Below, piece by piece: positions 47,508-61,868 of a stretch of DNA of 64,000 nucleotides. The notes under the pieces were generated by a model. That model did no database searches and was not told the origin of the DNA. It worked only from the letters and a program-made list of their open reading frames with translations. The stretch spans positions 2,356,001-2,420,000 of the forward strand of contig NZ_CP047048.1 in the NCBI RefSeq assembly GCF_030408555.1. Direction: 5' to 3'. This DNA is from Corynebacterium aurimucosum (GTDB lineage: Bacteria; Actinomycetota; Actinomycetes; Mycobacteriales; Mycobacteriaceae). Position numbers and translations under genes: made by a program. The stretch's first letter is position 1; each line of letters begins with the position of its first letter.

Positions 47508-48268
47508 GCGTCGCGCTGCTCCAGCACGATGACGCCGAAAATCCACAGCACCGCGGCCCAGCCGAAGAAGACGAGGGCCTCAAATCCTACCGATGACCAC
47601 GGCGCGTTCTCATCGACATAGTTCACCGCCCAGTTCTGGAAGGCGGTAAAGGGCATGAAGTGAATGGCCTTATCGCCCACCATCGGCAGCACACGCACGA
47701 TGTTTTCCAAGCCCAAGTACAAGATGAGGGAAATCGCCACCGTGCCGGCGGTCTGCCGCAACAGCATGCCCAGGCCCTGCACGAAGGCAACCACGCCGAA
47801 GGCTGCGAGCGGGAAGGACCACAGCATGTACTTGCCATCCTCGCTGGCAAAGGGTTGGAAAGCCTCCGCCGCCGATTCGTTCGTCGTCATATCCGCTAAC
47901 ACGAAGATGTACACCAGGCTCAAGAAAGCAATGATAGCCGCAATCACGCCGTAGAGCAGCAGCTTGGCACAGGCTACGGTCCAGCGCTTCGGGTTGGCCA
48001 TGAAGGTCAAGGATTGTGTCTTATAGCGGTACTCCGTGGTCACCACCATCGCGCCCTGGATCATCATGATCGGCATGCCCATGAGCAGGATGATGGAGCT
48101 CAAGGCCCGCTCCTGCAGCGGGCTAATGCCCAGCACGGCTTCGCCCGCGTTGAGCGAGTTCAGCAGCGTCCAGCCGGTCACGATGAGAAAGATGAGCGCG
48201 GTGGTCCACCAGAAGGACTTCGTCGTGCGCAGCTTCGTCCACTCCGCGTGAACAGTGTTGAGAAACAT
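47504..48268 (-). CDS. ABC-2 type transporter permease
   Basis: A 254-residue protein with six hydrophobic segments. The N-terminal MFLNTVHAEWTKLRTTKSFWW is the typical cytosolic lead of ABC-2 permeases that pair with CcmA/BcrA-type ATPases, and MVVTTEYRYKTQSLTFMANPKR is the usual cytosolic coupling loop. It begins at the stop of the ATPase gene and overlaps the MFS gene. Substrate unknown; antibiotic or peptide export is common in this class. Confidence 0.88.
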   Translation of the reverse strand: MFLNTVHAEWTKLRTTKSFWWTTALIFLIVTGWTLLNSLNAGEAVLGISPLQERALSSIILLMGMPIMMIQGAMVVTTEYRYKTQSLTFMANPKRWTVACAKLLLYGVIAAIIAFLSLVYIFVLADMTTNESAAEAFQPFASEDGKYMLWSFPLAAFGVVAFVQGLGMLLRQTAGTVAISLILYLGLENIVRVLPMVGDKAIHFMPFTAFQNWAVNYVDENAPWSSVGFEALVFFGWAAVLWIFGVIVLEQRDA

Positions 48269-49206
48269 TAGCGCTGTACCCCTTCCTGCGGTGCCGCCGC
48301 CTGGTACTGCACCGCGCGATCCGTCATAGCCACGTAGGCCTCTTCCAGCGAGGCGCGGTGGAGCGTCAATTCCGTCAGCGGCACACCCGTGGAGTAAGCC
48401 AGCTGACCCACGTAATCCGTGGTCTGGTGAGGGATCACCAGCGTCGGGCGCTGCTCCTCATCGACCGACTCGCTATACGTGATGCCGGCCTCCTTCAGCG
48501 CCGAGCCGAACTCGCGCAGATGCTCCGAGCGCACGATAACCGAGGCACTGGAGTTTTCCTTGACAAAGTCATAGGTGCGCTGATTAGCCAAGAGCCTGCC
48601 GCGGCCAATCACCACGAGGTGGTCCGCGGTTTGCGCCATCTCCGCCAGCAGGTGCGAGGAGATGAGCACCGTGCGGCCCTCCGCCGCCAGCGCCCGCACG
48701 AGCGAGCGCACCCAGCGAATGCCTTCCGGGTCCAGGCCGTTGACCGGCTCATCCAGGATCAGCACGCCCGGATCCCCCAACAGCGCGGCCGCTAGACCAA
48801 GGCGCTGGCCCATACCGAGGGAGAATCCGCCGGCCTTCTTGCCGGCCACATCAGCCAAGCCCACAAGCCCCAGCACCTCATCGACGCGGGAAGTAGGAAT
48901 GCCATTAGCCTGCGCCATCCACGTCAGGTGATTGGCGGCGGTGCGGTTGGCGTGGACCGCTTTGGCGTCGAGAAGCGCGCCCACCTCACGCAGCGGGTTC
49001 TTCAGCTCGCGGTAGGGCTTACCGTGCACCAAGGCGGTACCAGCGGTGGGCTTGTCCAAACCCAGGATCATGCGCATCGTCGTTGATTTTCCGGCGCCGT
49101 TTGGCCCCAGAAAGCCGGTCACTTGTCCCGGCTCCACCTGAAAGGTGAGGTCATCGACGGCGCGGACAGACTTGTACTGTTTGGTCAGTCCGGCTACTTC
49201 AATCAT
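48268..49206 (-). CDS. ABC transporter ATP-binding protein (BcrA/CcmA type)
   Basis: A 312-residue ATPase with Walker A GPNGAGKSTTMRMILG, signature FSLGMGQRLGLAAAL, Walker B GVLILDEPVNGLDP and switch His in LISSHLLAEM. The C-terminal ~90 residues form the extra domain usual in BcrA-type proteins. Operon order: ATPase, ABC-2 permease, MFS exporter, each overlapping the next. Confidence 0.92.
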   Translation of the reverse strand: MIEVAGLTKQYKSVRAVDDLTFQVEPGQVTGFLGPNGAGKSTTMRMILGLDKPTAGTALVHGKPYRELKNPLREVGALLDAKAVHANRTAANHLTWMAQANGIPTSRVDEVLGLVGLADVAGKKAGGFSLGMGQRLGLAAALLGDPGVLILDEPVNGLDPEGIRWVRSLVRALAAEGRTVLISSHLLAEMAQTADHLVVIGRGRLLANQRTYDFVKENSSASVIVRSEHLREFGSALKEAGITYSESVDEEQRPTLVIPHQTTDYVGQLAYSTGVPLTELTLHRASLEEAYVAMTDRAVQYQAAAPQEGVQR

Positions 49207-49245
49207 GTCCTACAGCGTGCCACAGGTTCCCGCCGCGCGCCTGTA

Positions 49246-49734
49246 TCAGCTGCTGATTTCCTCCCAGCGCTCCAGCAGCCGCGGCAGCGCTTCCCGGAAG
49301 GGAGCCAAGAGCTCTAGCTCTTCTACCTGGTTAAACGGCACCCAGCGCAGCTCGGCGGATTCCTCATTGGCGGTCACCGCCAAGCGCCGGCCAGAAAGCG
49401 TCCGCGCCAACACCGTGGTATAGGTCCAGCCTTCCTCGAAGGGCCCGGAGGTGACCAGCGCATCCAGCACCTCGACGTCTGAGGCCGCGATTCCGGTTTC
49501 CTCCGCCGTCTCCCGCAAGGCGGCCTGCTCCGGGGACTCCGGCTTATCCCGCGCCCCGCCCGGGATTCCCCAGGTCCCGCCATTATTCGTCCACGTGGCG
49601 CGGTGCTGGAGCAACACCTCATCCCCCGCCACCAAGAAAAGGCCAGCAGCTCCGAACTTGCCCCACACCGGCACCCCGCCCGGCCCCTTAGACCAGCCAT
49701 CTCCGGAAAGTTCTGGGTTTACGCGTGTACACAT
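49246..49734 (-). CDS. NUDIX hydrolase (MutT3-like)
   Basis: A 162-residue protein with a complete Nudix box, GGARDKPESPEQAALRETAE followed by ETGI, metal ligands included. The frame opens at 49743, but TATCGT lies 7 nt before the ATG at 49734, so I start there. It is divergent from glnX, as mutT3 is from the corresponding mycobacterial gene (Rv0413/Rv0412c). Substrate could be an oxidised nucleotide or another nucleoside diphosphate derivative. Confidence 0.88.
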   Translation of the reverse strand: MCTRVNPELSGDGWSKGPGGVPVWGKFGAAGLFLVAGDEVLLQHRATWTNNGGTWGIPGGARDKPESPEQAALRETAEETGIAASDVEVLDALVTSGPFEEGWTYTTVLARTLSGRRLAVTANEESAELRWVPFNQVEELELLAPFREALPRLLERWEEISS

Positions 49735-49818
49735 GCCTTCCACGATACGTCAGAAGCAGCCCGCGCCACCCTGCCCCAAATCATCGCGCGACGCGCTCAA
49801 GGGCGCTATCCTAAGGGA

Positions 49819-51254
49819 ATGACCGGCCCGGCCACCGAACTGCGCGAGCACTCCCCCGAATCATGGGGCGATCATTGGCTCGATGAGGTCACCGAGCCTG
49901 CTGCCCCGGCTTTTAGCCGCCCCACGCAGCTGGCCATGAGTTCCTTCTCCGGCCCAGCGCGCGTCCTCCGGCGCTTTTATAGCTTTGCTTCCACCACGCC
50001 CGGCAAGCTGTTTACGGTCACCGTCATCCTGACCGCCGCGCTCGCGGCAGCCGGGTTTTCTATGTCTTCTTCCTCGGCCGCGCGCCACGATGACCTGGAT
50101 ACTCTGCTGACCTCCACGGAGCCGATGTCGAATGCGGCGCATCACCTCTACACCAACCTGTCTCTGGCCGATACCGTGGCCACCACCGGCTTCGTGCAGG
50201 CGGGCGTCGAACCGGAGCATAACCGCAACCGCTATAACGAGGCCATCGATGCCGCGTCGGTCGCCGCCACGCAGGCCATCGTGGGCACCTCCGCCGAGGA
50301 TGAGCGCGTGCGCGAGCTCGTCACCTTTATCCAGCGCGAGCTGCCGGTGTACACCGCCCTCGTGGAAAAGGCGCGTGTCAATCACCGCGCGGGCCACGCC
50401 GTGGCGAATTCCTATATGTCCAACGCCTCGGCGCTCATGCGGACCCAGATTCTCCCCGCCGCCGCGGAGCTGTTCACCCTGACCTCGGAGAAGGTGAGCC
50501 AACAGCAGCAGCGTCTGACCCGCCCGCAGTGGGTTCCGCTGTCCGGGCTGGTTGCCGCACTCATTTTCCTCGGCTTGGCGCAGTGGTGGCTGTGGCGGCT
50601 GACCCGCCGCCGCTTCAACCGTGGCTTTGTGGCGGCCACGGGGTTGCTGTTCCTCGCGCTGGTGTGGGCCTCCGCCTCCAACTTCGCCACGTGGGCCTCG
50701 GGCCACCAGGGTTTCGAGACGGTGTCGCGCCCCTGGGATTCACTGACTGCCTCGCGCATTGAGGCCCAGCAGATGCGCACCTCGGAGACTCTCGCGCTAG
50801 TCTTGCGCTCCTCCGAGCAGGACATGTCCGTGCACTTTAGCTCCACGGTGTACTCCGTTAACCAGGCCCTGCGGGATTATGAGCAGGCGCTTAACGACGA
50901 CGACTTCCCCTCCTCCGATCCTTCCCTGATTCCCCGCGCCAAGCAGGCAGTAGAAGACTGGACATCCACGCACGAGAAGTTCACCGAGGACCTTGCCATG
51001 GGCGACTACGATGGCGCGCTGTACCAGGCCACCGCCATCGATCCGGATGGTGACCCGACCGCCGCCAGTGCTTTCAACGCCGTGGATAGCTCCTTGGCAG
51101 CACTCATCGATCAAGCCCGCGATGCCATGCGCACCTATCTGGTCCAGGGGCTCAATGCCATGACGATGGTCTCGACCGGCGTGCTCCTGGCCACCTTTGG
51201 TGCGATTATTGCCGTGTGGCTAGGTATTCGTCCCCGTCTGCAGGAGTACCTGTG

Positions 51255-51255
<1 letters not shown>
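49819..51255 (+). CDS. glnX: GlnX: membrane signalling protein of the PknG pathway
   Basis: About 478 residues. The frame is open from 49603, but the ATG at 49819 (MTGPATELREHS) follows TATCCT by 6 nt and AAGGGA lies just before it. Four hydrophobic segments are at ~57-77, ~240-260, ~268-290 and ~450-470. Helical extracytoplasmic regions lie between TM1-TM2 and TM3-TM4. In C. glutamicum and mycobacteria GlnX passes a signal from the lipoprotein GlnH to PknG, which phosphorylates OdhI/GarA and so releases 2-oxoglutarate dehydrogenase. First gene of glnX-glnH-pknG. Confidence 0.88.
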
Positions 51256-56151
<4,896 letters not shown>

Positions 56152-57516
56152 CTACTTCACCCCTGCCTGAATTGCGGTAATAGCCACCGTGTTGATGATG
56201 TCCGGAACGGTCGCGCCGCGCGAAAGGTCATTGACCGGCTTGTTCAGCCCCTGCAGAATCGGACCCACCGCCAGTGCACCACCGGTGCGCTGTGCCGTCT
56301 TATAACCGATATTGCCGGCCTCCAGGTCTGGGAAGACGAAGACCGTGGCCTTACCCGCAACGTCGGATTCCGGCGCCTTCTTGGCGGCCACGCCAGGGTC
56401 GCAGGCAGCGTCAAACTGCAGCGGACCATCCACCGCCACGGAGGAATCGATGCCGCGAGCCACTTCGACGGCCTGCCCCACCTTCTCCACATCCGGGCCA
56501 GCGCCCGAAGTACCCGTGGAATAGGACAGCAACGCCACGCGCGGGTCCAAGCCGAACTGCGCTGCGGTCTGCGCAGAGACGATGGCGATCTCGCCGAGCT
56601 GCTCCGGGGTCGGGTTCGGGTTGACCGCGCAGTCACCGAAGGCCCACAGGCGGCCCGGCATCACCATGAGGAAGATGGAGGAGACCACGGAGGCCTCCGG
56701 CTTGGTCTTAATGATCTGGAAGGAAGGCTTAATGGTGTGCGCCGTGGTGTGCGCTGCGCCGGAGACCATGCCATCGGCCAAGCCCTTGTGCACCATCATC
56801 GTGGCGAAGTAGGACACGTCTTTCATCGTCTCGCGCGCTTGCTCCAGCGTCACGCCCTTCTTCTTGCGCAGCTCCGCGAAGTCCGCTGCAAACTCTTCTG
56901 CCAGCGGGGATTCCAGGTGGTTGATGATGTCCACGCTGGACAAGTCAATCCCGAGTTCCTGGGCGCGCTTCTCAACGTTCCCATCACCCAAAATCGTCAG
57001 CTTAGCCACCTTGCCCTTGATGAGCTCACCGGCAGCCTCCAAGATGCGATCATCTTCGCCCTCCGGCAGCACGATGTGCGCGCCAATCTCGCGGGCCTGA
57101 TCCAAAAGCTGCTTCTGGAAAAGCTCAGCGCTCATATAAGGTTCGATCTCCTCCAGGGAGGAAATCGCACCAGGAACCGAGGAGACTTCGGTCAACGCGC
57201 CCACCACCGTGGCACCCACCGAACGCGCGTGGTTCAGCGCCAACTCCGCGGCGCGTGCGGGTGCAGCGGAAATCAACACGAAGGGCAGACCTAGGGCGGC
57301 GGCGGCCTTGGCATCAAAGTCCATAACGCCGGTGCCCTGGAGGACCAGGTTGCCCGTAGGAGCATTCTCCAGGACTTCGCTAAGCGTGGTTCCCAAGTCA
57401 TCTACCTGGGCGAAGGTGGCCCCCAGTTCCTGAGCCACAGCAGCAACGTCCAAACCGTCAAAGCCGCGCCCGATGACGCTGATAAAGGCGGAATTCCGTG
57501 AGGACTTGGCGGTCAT
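56152..57516 (-). CDS. pta: Phosphate acetyltransferase
   Basis: About 454 residues. The C-terminal ~325-residue PTA_PTB domain begins FQKQLLDQAREIGAHIVLPEGEDDR (split at ~130-155) and contains ADGMVSGAAHTTAHT and LSYSTGTSG. The N-terminal ~125 residues are a shortened regulatory-type domain. I use the ATG at 57516 (MTAKSSRNS), with AGAAAGG 8 nt upstream, rather than the longer frame. It makes acetyl phosphate from acetyl-CoA and forms an operon with ackA. Confidence 0.94.
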   Translation of the reverse strand: MTAKSSRNSAFISVIGRGFDGLDVAAVAQELGATFAQVDDLGTTLSEVLENAPTGNLVLQGTGVMDFDAKAAAALGLPFVLISAAPARAAELALNHARSVGATVVGALTEVSSVPGAISSLEEIEPYMSAELFQKQLLDQAREIGAHIVLPEGEDDRILEAAGELIKGKVAKLTILGDGNVEKRAQELGIDLSSVDIINHLESPLAEEFAADFAELRKKKGVTLEQARETMKDVSYFATMMVHKGLADGMVSGAAHTTAHTIKPSFQIIKTKPEASVVSSIFLMVMPGRLWAFGDCAVNPNPTPEQLGEIAIVSAQTAAQFGLDPRVALLSYSTGTSGAGPDVEKVGQAVEVARGIDSSVAVDGPLQFDAACDPGVAAKKAPESDVAGKATVFVFPDLEAGNIGYKTAQRTGGALAVGPILQGLNKPVNDLSRGATVPDIINTVAITAIQAGVK

Positions 57517-57701
57517 AAGAAACCTTTCTCTGCTTAGAAAGCGTGTACCCGGGCTCACATAGTGGGGCACACAGTGACACTACGACACTTTCACAGTACG
57601 GCAACGCACCTCTTCTCGCCGCCAATCCATCGCCTTCCCTCAGCAACTCCCCAGGCCACTGGCGCCCCACCCGAAGACAAAGTGCGTTATCCCACAGAAA
57701 C

Positions 57702-57730
57702 TTGTCTCCATTAAACCCCCGGAGTAGGCT
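57702..57730 (+). promoter_or_regulatory. Promoter of the PTS EIIBCA gene
   Basis: TTGTCT (57702-57707), a 17-bp spacer and TAGGCT (57725-57730). The predicted transcript start near 57737 would put the antiterminator target at the extreme 5' end of the RNA, as is usual for BglG/LicT-type control. Confidence 0.6.
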
Positions 57731-57738
57731 CCTAACCA

Positions 57739-57762
57739 GGATTGTTACTTCGGGCAAGACCT
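57739..57762 (+). promoter_or_regulatory. RAT (ribonucleic antiterminator) in the PTS leader
   Basis: GGATTGTTACTTCGGGCAAG followed by ACCT closely resembles the RAT of bgl/lic operons (GGATTGTTACTGC...GGCAAAACC as I remember). It overlaps the 5' arm of the terminator stem that starts at 57756, so binding of an antiterminator protein would prevent the terminator from forming. Confidence 0.8.
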
Positions 57763-57836
57763 AGGCTCCCCACTCTTAGCCGTGTGGGGATGGTTCGCTA
57801 TGAACCATTGTGGCCTAGGTCTTTCGTGGTTTTTAG
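57756..57836 (+). terminator. Branched leader terminator before the PTS gene
   Basis: AAGACCTAGGC (57756-57766) pairs perfectly with GCCTAGGTCTT (57813-57823). Inside are two more hairpins, TCCCCAC/GTGGGGA (57767-57773 with 57784-57790) and TGGTTC/GAACCA (57791-57796 with 57802-57807), giving a three-way junction. TCGTGGTTTTTAG follows as the U-containing tail. Confidence 0.75.
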
Positions 57837-57869
57837 CCACAGTGCCTGCCTACTCTCGAAAGGATTCTC

Positions 57870-59978
57870 ATGTCGACAGAGACTCGCTCGGCAGCCGAGG
57901 CCATCTTGGATGGCATCGGCGGAGCGGAGAACATCACCTCTTTCACGCACTGCGCTACGCGCCTGCGCTTTGAGCTGGCTGATGCCTCCAAAGCCGATAA
58001 GGAAGCACTCGAATCTATCCCCAAGGTAATGGGCGCTGTGCCCCAGGGTGGCCGCAACTACCAAGTCGTCATCGGCGGTGACGTGGCCACGGTCTATGAC
58101 GAGATCAACGCTCTCCCACAGATGAAGAACGCCGGCGCCTCCGCCGGCCAATCCAACGACGATGTCAAGGCCGCGGCCCGCGCCAAGTCCAAGGGCAAGG
58201 TGCCGTGGATGGATACCTTCTTCGAGTATCTCTCGGATTCCTTCCGCCCCATCCTGGGCGTGCTGCTGGGTGCCTCCCTGGTCATCGCCTTCGCCTCGGT
58301 GCTGGATGCTTTCGGCGTCGTGGACTTCCGCTCCCCAGACAAGCCGGCTTCCTGGTTCTTCGTGGATGCCATGTGGCGTTCCGTCTTCTTCTTCCTGCCG
58401 GTGATGGTGGCCTATAACGCTGGTAAGAAGCTGCGCATCGACCCCTGGGTTCCCGCGGCAGTCATGCTCGCACTATTCACCCCGGAGTTCCTCGATCTCT
58501 CGGAGAACCCCGCGGTCCAGTGTGTTACCAACGACACCCTCGGTGCGGAGCAGTGCTCCATTGAGATCTTCGGTATGACCATGCAGCTGCAGGACTACGG
58601 TGGAAACGTCTTCGTCCCGCTCATCATGGCTGCTGTTGCCGCACTCTTCTACAAGGGTTTCCAGAAGATCATTCCGTCCGCGGTGCACATGGTCTTCGTT
58701 CCCTTCCTCACCATGATCGTCCTCATCCCGCTGACGGCCTTCCTCATTGGCCCCTTCGGCGTGTGGGCCGGTAACGGCATTGGCGCCGGACTGTCCTGGA
58801 TGAATGACAACGTTCCGTTCGTCTTCGCCCTGGCCATCCCGATGCTCTACCCGTTCCTGGTTCCGCTGGGCCTGCACTGGCCGCTTAACGCCCTCATGCT
58901 GGTCAACATTCAGACTTTGGGCTATGACTTCATCCAAGGCCCGATGGGTGCATGGAACTTCGCCTGCTTCGGTGCCACCGCTGGTGTGCTGGCTCTGTCC
59001 ATCCGTGACCACGACAACGTGATGCGCCAGACCTCCGGTTCTGCTCTCCTGGCTGGCCTGCTCGGTGGTGTGTCTGAGCCTTCCCTCTACGGTATCCACC
59101 TGCGCTACAAGCGCATTTACCCGCGCATGCTGGTGGGCTGCTTCGCTGGTGGTCTGACCGTGGCTCTGCTGACCCTGGGCACGAACGGCATTACGACCGA
59201 CGCCTTCGTCTTCACCTCCCTTTTGACCATCCCGGTCTTCACCCCGATGGCCAAGTACGCCATCTCCATTGCTGTGGCCTTCTTCGTGGCCTTCCTGCTC
59301 ATCCTCTTCACCGACTACCGCACCCCGGAGGAGCGCGCTGAGGCCAAGGCCGCCCGCGAGGCAGCTGAGAAGGCCGAGCTCAACAACGCCGACAACGCTG
59401 ACAACGCCGCGCTTGCCGACGCCCCCGCAGCCACCGCGACTGCCGGCGCCGGTGCTGGTGCTGCCACCGCAACCGCTACCAAGGCAGACGCCCCGGCCAA
59501 GGCTGCTGAGCCTGCCGCTGGCACCACCACCGACATCGCCTCCCCTGCCAACGGCAAGGTTGTCCCGATGGCTGAGATCGATGACCCGGTCTTCTCAGCT
59601 GGAACGCTGGGCGATGGCGTGGGCATCGTCCCTGAGGGCAACGACGTTTACTCCCCGGTGAGCGGCACGATTGTCAGCGCCATGAAGTCCGGCCACGCCT
59701 ACGGCATCAAGACCGAGGACGGCGTGGAGGTCCTGGTCCACATCGGCATCAACACCGTCAAGATGAAGGGCGAAGGTTTCGCCCCGGCCGTCAAGAAGGG
59801 TGACACCGTCAAGCAGGGCGAGCTGCTTGCCACCGTTGACTTTGCCAAGGTCACCGAAGCCGGCTACGACACCACCATTGTCCTGGCCGTGACCAACACC
59901 AAGGCACTGTCTGCCGTCACCCCGGCTGGCCTCAACCATGCCTCCGCTGGCGATACGGTCATCACCACGACCCGCTAA
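57870..59978 (+). CDS. ptsG: PTS sugar transporter EIIBCA (glucose type)
   Basis: A 702-residue fused permease. EIIB is at ~1-80 with the phospho-cysteine in SFTHCATRLRFEL; EIIC at ~115-480 has about ten TM segments, including FRPILGVLLGASLVIAFA and VPLGLHWPLNALMLVN with TLGYDFIQGPMGAW; an Ala/Thr-rich linker follows; EIIA at ~560-700 has the active His in VEVLVHIGINTVKMKGEGF. It resembles C. glutamicum PtsG as I remember that sequence, so glucose is the best guess, but related beta-glucoside or sucrose permeases share this B-C-A layout and the RAT/antiterminator control is typical of BglF. AAAGGA lies 7 nt before the ATG. Confidence 0.87.
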   Translation: MSTETRSAAEAILDGIGGAENITSFTHCATRLRFELADASKADKEALESIPKVMGAVPQGGRNYQVVIGGDVATVYDEINALPQMKNAGASAGQSNDDVKAAARAKSKGKVPWMDTFFEYLSDSFRPILGVLLGASLVIAFASVLDAFGVVDFRSPDKPASWFFVDAMWRSVFFFLPVMVAYNAGKKLRIDPWVPAAVMLALFTPEFLDLSENPAVQCVTNDTLGAEQCSIEIFGMTMQLQDYGGNVFVPLIMAAVAALFYKGFQKIIPSAVHMVFVPFLTMIVLIPLTAFLIGPFGVWAGNGIGAGLSWMNDNVPFVFALAIPMLYPFLVPLGLHWPLNALMLVNIQTLGYDFIQGPMGAWNFACFGATAGVLALSIRDHDNVMRQTSGSALLAGLLGGVSEPSLYGIHLRYKRIYPRMLVGCFAGGLTVALLTLGTNGITTDAFVFTSLLTIPVFTPMAKYAISIAVAFFVAFLLILFTDYRTPEERAEAKAAREAAEKAELNNADNADNAALADAPAATATAGAGAGAATATATKADAPAKAAEPAAGTTTDIASPANGKVVPMAEIDDPVFSAGTLGDGVGIVPEGNDVYSPVSGTIVSAMKSGHAYGIKTEDGVEVLVHIGINTVKMKGEGFAPAVKKGDTVKQGELLATVDFAKVTEAGYDTTIVLAVTNTKALSAVTPAGLNHASAGDTVITTTR

Positions 59979-60020
59979 AGGACCCACTAGGGAACCTTTA
60001 GCACGCCTTTAACGAACCCT

Positions 60021-60070
60021 GACTAAGCTGGCTCGATGTAATCACCATCGTGGCCGGCTTTAGTCGTTTT
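60021..60070 (+). terminator. Terminator between the PTS gene and the antiterminator gene
   Basis: GACTAAGCTGGC-TCGATG and CATCG-TGGCCGGC-TTTAGTC pair over about 17 bp with small mismatches and are followed by GTTTT. It lies 43 nt after the EIIBCA stop and 24 nt before the antiterminator start, so it reduces read-through to the regulator gene. No complete RAT is apparent in front of it. Confidence 0.7.
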
Positions 60071-60093
60071 AACCTCAACCAGAAAGGTGCTCT

Positions 60094-60921
60094 GTGCAAC
60101 TGTTGCGCGTGTTCAATAACAACGTCGTGCTCGCACGGCGCGGCGCGGAGGACGTCATTGTCACCGGCCGCGGCATTGGCTTCCAGGCAAAGCCTGGCAC
60201 TGAGGTTGACCCGGCCAAGGTGGTTAAGGTCTTTGTTCCCGATTCCGGCCGCGATCCGGACCACCTCGCCGCCATGATTGCCGGTATCCCCGGCGAGTAC
60301 GTGCAGCTGGTCATCGATGCCATGCATTCCGTCGACATGTCTGAGGCTCTGCGCGGCAAACTCACGCTCGTCGTAGCGATTGCGGATCACATCCACGGTG
60401 CGGTCAGCCGCGGCAAGCCTGTGACTTATCCATTGGAAGCTGAGGTGCGCCACCTCTACGCCGATGACTTTGCCCTCGCGCAGCAACTGCTCACTGCCAT
60501 CAACAGTGGCCTGCACAAGCCGCTGGCTCCAGATGAAGCCGTGGCCATCACCCTGCATCTGGTCAACGCCGGCTTCGCGGTCGGGGATCTCTCCGGCACT
60601 TACCGCATGACAGGTCTGATTCAGCAAATCCTGGCCGTTATCGGCTCTCACAACGATACGGAACTCAACAGCGAGGACATCTCCGTCGCCCGCTTCATCA
60701 CGCACCTGCGCTACCTCTTCGTGCGCATGGCGGAGCACCAACAACTCGACTCTGACGACCGCCAAGTGGCCACGGCAATCTCCGCCCGCTACCCCGACGC
60801 CGTCGAGACCGCCCAGATGGTGGCTAACCTGATTGAGCTGCGCCTCGATGACACCCTTACCCCCGATGAGGTCTCCTACCTGACGCTGCACATAGCGCGC
60901 CTGGAGGAGGCCTCCGCCTAA
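60094..60921 (+). CDS. BglG/LicT-family transcription antiterminator
   Basis: A 275-residue protein. The N-terminal RNA-binding CAT domain is MQLLRVFNNNVVLARRGAED, with GRGIGFQ (1-55). Two PTS regulation domains follow: PRD1 (~65-165) with DAMHSVDM and IADHIHGAVSR, and PRD2 (~175-275) with RFITHLRYLFVRM and SYLTLHIARLEE; the conserved histidines are present. AGAAAGG precedes the GTG start. It almost certainly acts on the RAT in front of the EIIBCA gene, being phosphorylated by that permease. Confidence 0.93.
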   Translation: MQLLRVFNNNVVLARRGAEDVIVTGRGIGFQAKPGTEVDPAKVVKVFVPDSGRDPDHLAAMIAGIPGEYVQLVIDAMHSVDMSEALRGKLTLVVAIADHIHGAVSRGKPVTYPLEAEVRHLYADDFALAQQLLTAINSGLHKPLAPDEAVAITLHLVNAGFAVGDLSGTYRMTGLIQQILAVIGSHNDTELNSEDISVARFITHLRYLFVRMAEHQQLDSDDRQVATAISARYPDAVETAQMVANLIELRLDDTLTPDEVSYLTLHIARLEEASA

Positions 60922-60956
60922 GCCATCACCCCCGCTTAGGCGATTCACCAACCAGG

Positions 60957-61868
60957 CTAAGCCGCCGGCGCCTCGACAGCGCCCTCAGCGGGCGCGTCAA
61001 CAGCACCATCGGTCGGCGCCTCAGCACCGCCTTCCACGGGCGCCACCGGCTCTGCCACGGTGATGATGTTATCCTCGTAGCCCAGCTCGCCGCCGACAAA
61101 CTTGCCGCCACAGGTGATGAGGACCAAGCGGTTATCTCCCTGCGTATCGTTCACCACGTCGGGGAAGCCTGAGCCCTTCGGCAGACGGTATGGCGCCTCC
61201 GTCACACGGAACTTGCGCTCCTCACCGTCGATGAAGACGGTGAATTCCTGGCCCTGCTCCAGGGTGGTGAACTTCTCCGCAAAGCCCGTTCCCTGACCCT
61301 GGTAGTTGATGTGCCCGGTGATAACGCTGGACCCCACCGGGCCAGCCTCGCCCGGTACTGCGGAGGCGGAGTACCAACCCAAGCGCTGCACATCGCGCGG
61401 CGGAATCAGCATGCCGGTATCCGTAACCTGAATCGGGTCCACGGCGGCGAACTCATCGTTGATGCCCAAGGACATGGCACCGAAGCCACGGAACTCACCC
61501 GGTGCCGCATCAATCTCCTTATCCTGCTCACCGGAGTCATCCACGAAGGGATCATTGTTCGTCGTCGGTGCGGCTTCCTCCGACTGCTCAGCCACCGTGG
61601 ACGATGCCGCCGAATCGCCAGCATCGTCATCGTCGCCACCACGGCCGAAGTACACCACCAACTGGACGATCACCAGAACAATAGCAATCAACGCCAGAAT
61701 GGCCCAGAGTGCTTTCTTACCGCCCTTCTTCTCACCGTCTTCCGGCTTTCTGTGCGCACCACCAGATGGCACCGCCGCGGACGACGATGTCGGCTCGGTT
61801 TCCGATTCTGAACCAGAGCCCTGCGCGGGGTACTCCGGGATACCGTTTGGCTCTTCCGAATCAGCCAT
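60957..61868 (-). CDS. Class F-like sortase, membrane anchored
   Basis: A 303-residue protein with a polar N-terminus, one TM segment (~53-74), an acidic linker and a sortase domain (~125-270). His186 lies in VITGHINYQGQG and Cys253 in NRLVLITCGGKF, matching the sortase catalytic pair; GYEDNIITV follows. No arginine occurs anywhere after Cys253, where the third catalytic residue normally lies. The C-terminal ~35 residues are a low-complexity Ala/Glu/Pro tail. AAGGAG lies about 10 nt before the ATG. The neighbouring surface protein gene suggests a partner, although that protein shows no LPxTG motif. Confidence 0.8.
   Translation of the reverse strand: MADSEEPNGIPEYPAQGSGSESETEPTSSSAAVPSGGAHRKPEDGEKKGGKKALWAILALIAIVLVIVQLVVYFGRGGDDDDAGDSAASSTVAEQSEEAAPTTNNDPFVDDSGEQDKEIDAAPGEFRGFGAMSLGINDEFAAVDPIQVTDTGMLIPPRDVQRLGWYSASAVPGEAGPVGSSVITGHINYQGQGTGFAEKFTTLEQGQEFTVFIDGEERKFRVTEAPYRLPKGSGFPDVVNDTQGDNRLVLITCGGKFVGGELGYEDNIITVAEPVAPVEGGAEAPTDGAVDAPAEGAVEAPAA

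Larger units (their letters stand above)
57517..57869. other. Divergent intergenic region pta / PTS gene
   Basis: 353 bp. The pta side (57517-57660) shows no clear dyad beyond the ribosome site. The PTS side contains a promoter (57702-57730), an antiterminator target (57739-57762) and a multi-branched terminator (57756-57836). Short frames here are unlikely to be coding. Confidence 0.7.

Noticed and set aside
57756..57823. Possible tRNA or tRNA-like gene because of the closed three-way fold
   Set aside because: Stem lengths, missing T-loop GTTCRANNC and no anticodon-arm pattern exclude a tRNA; the RAT overlap and following T-run explain it as a regulated terminator.
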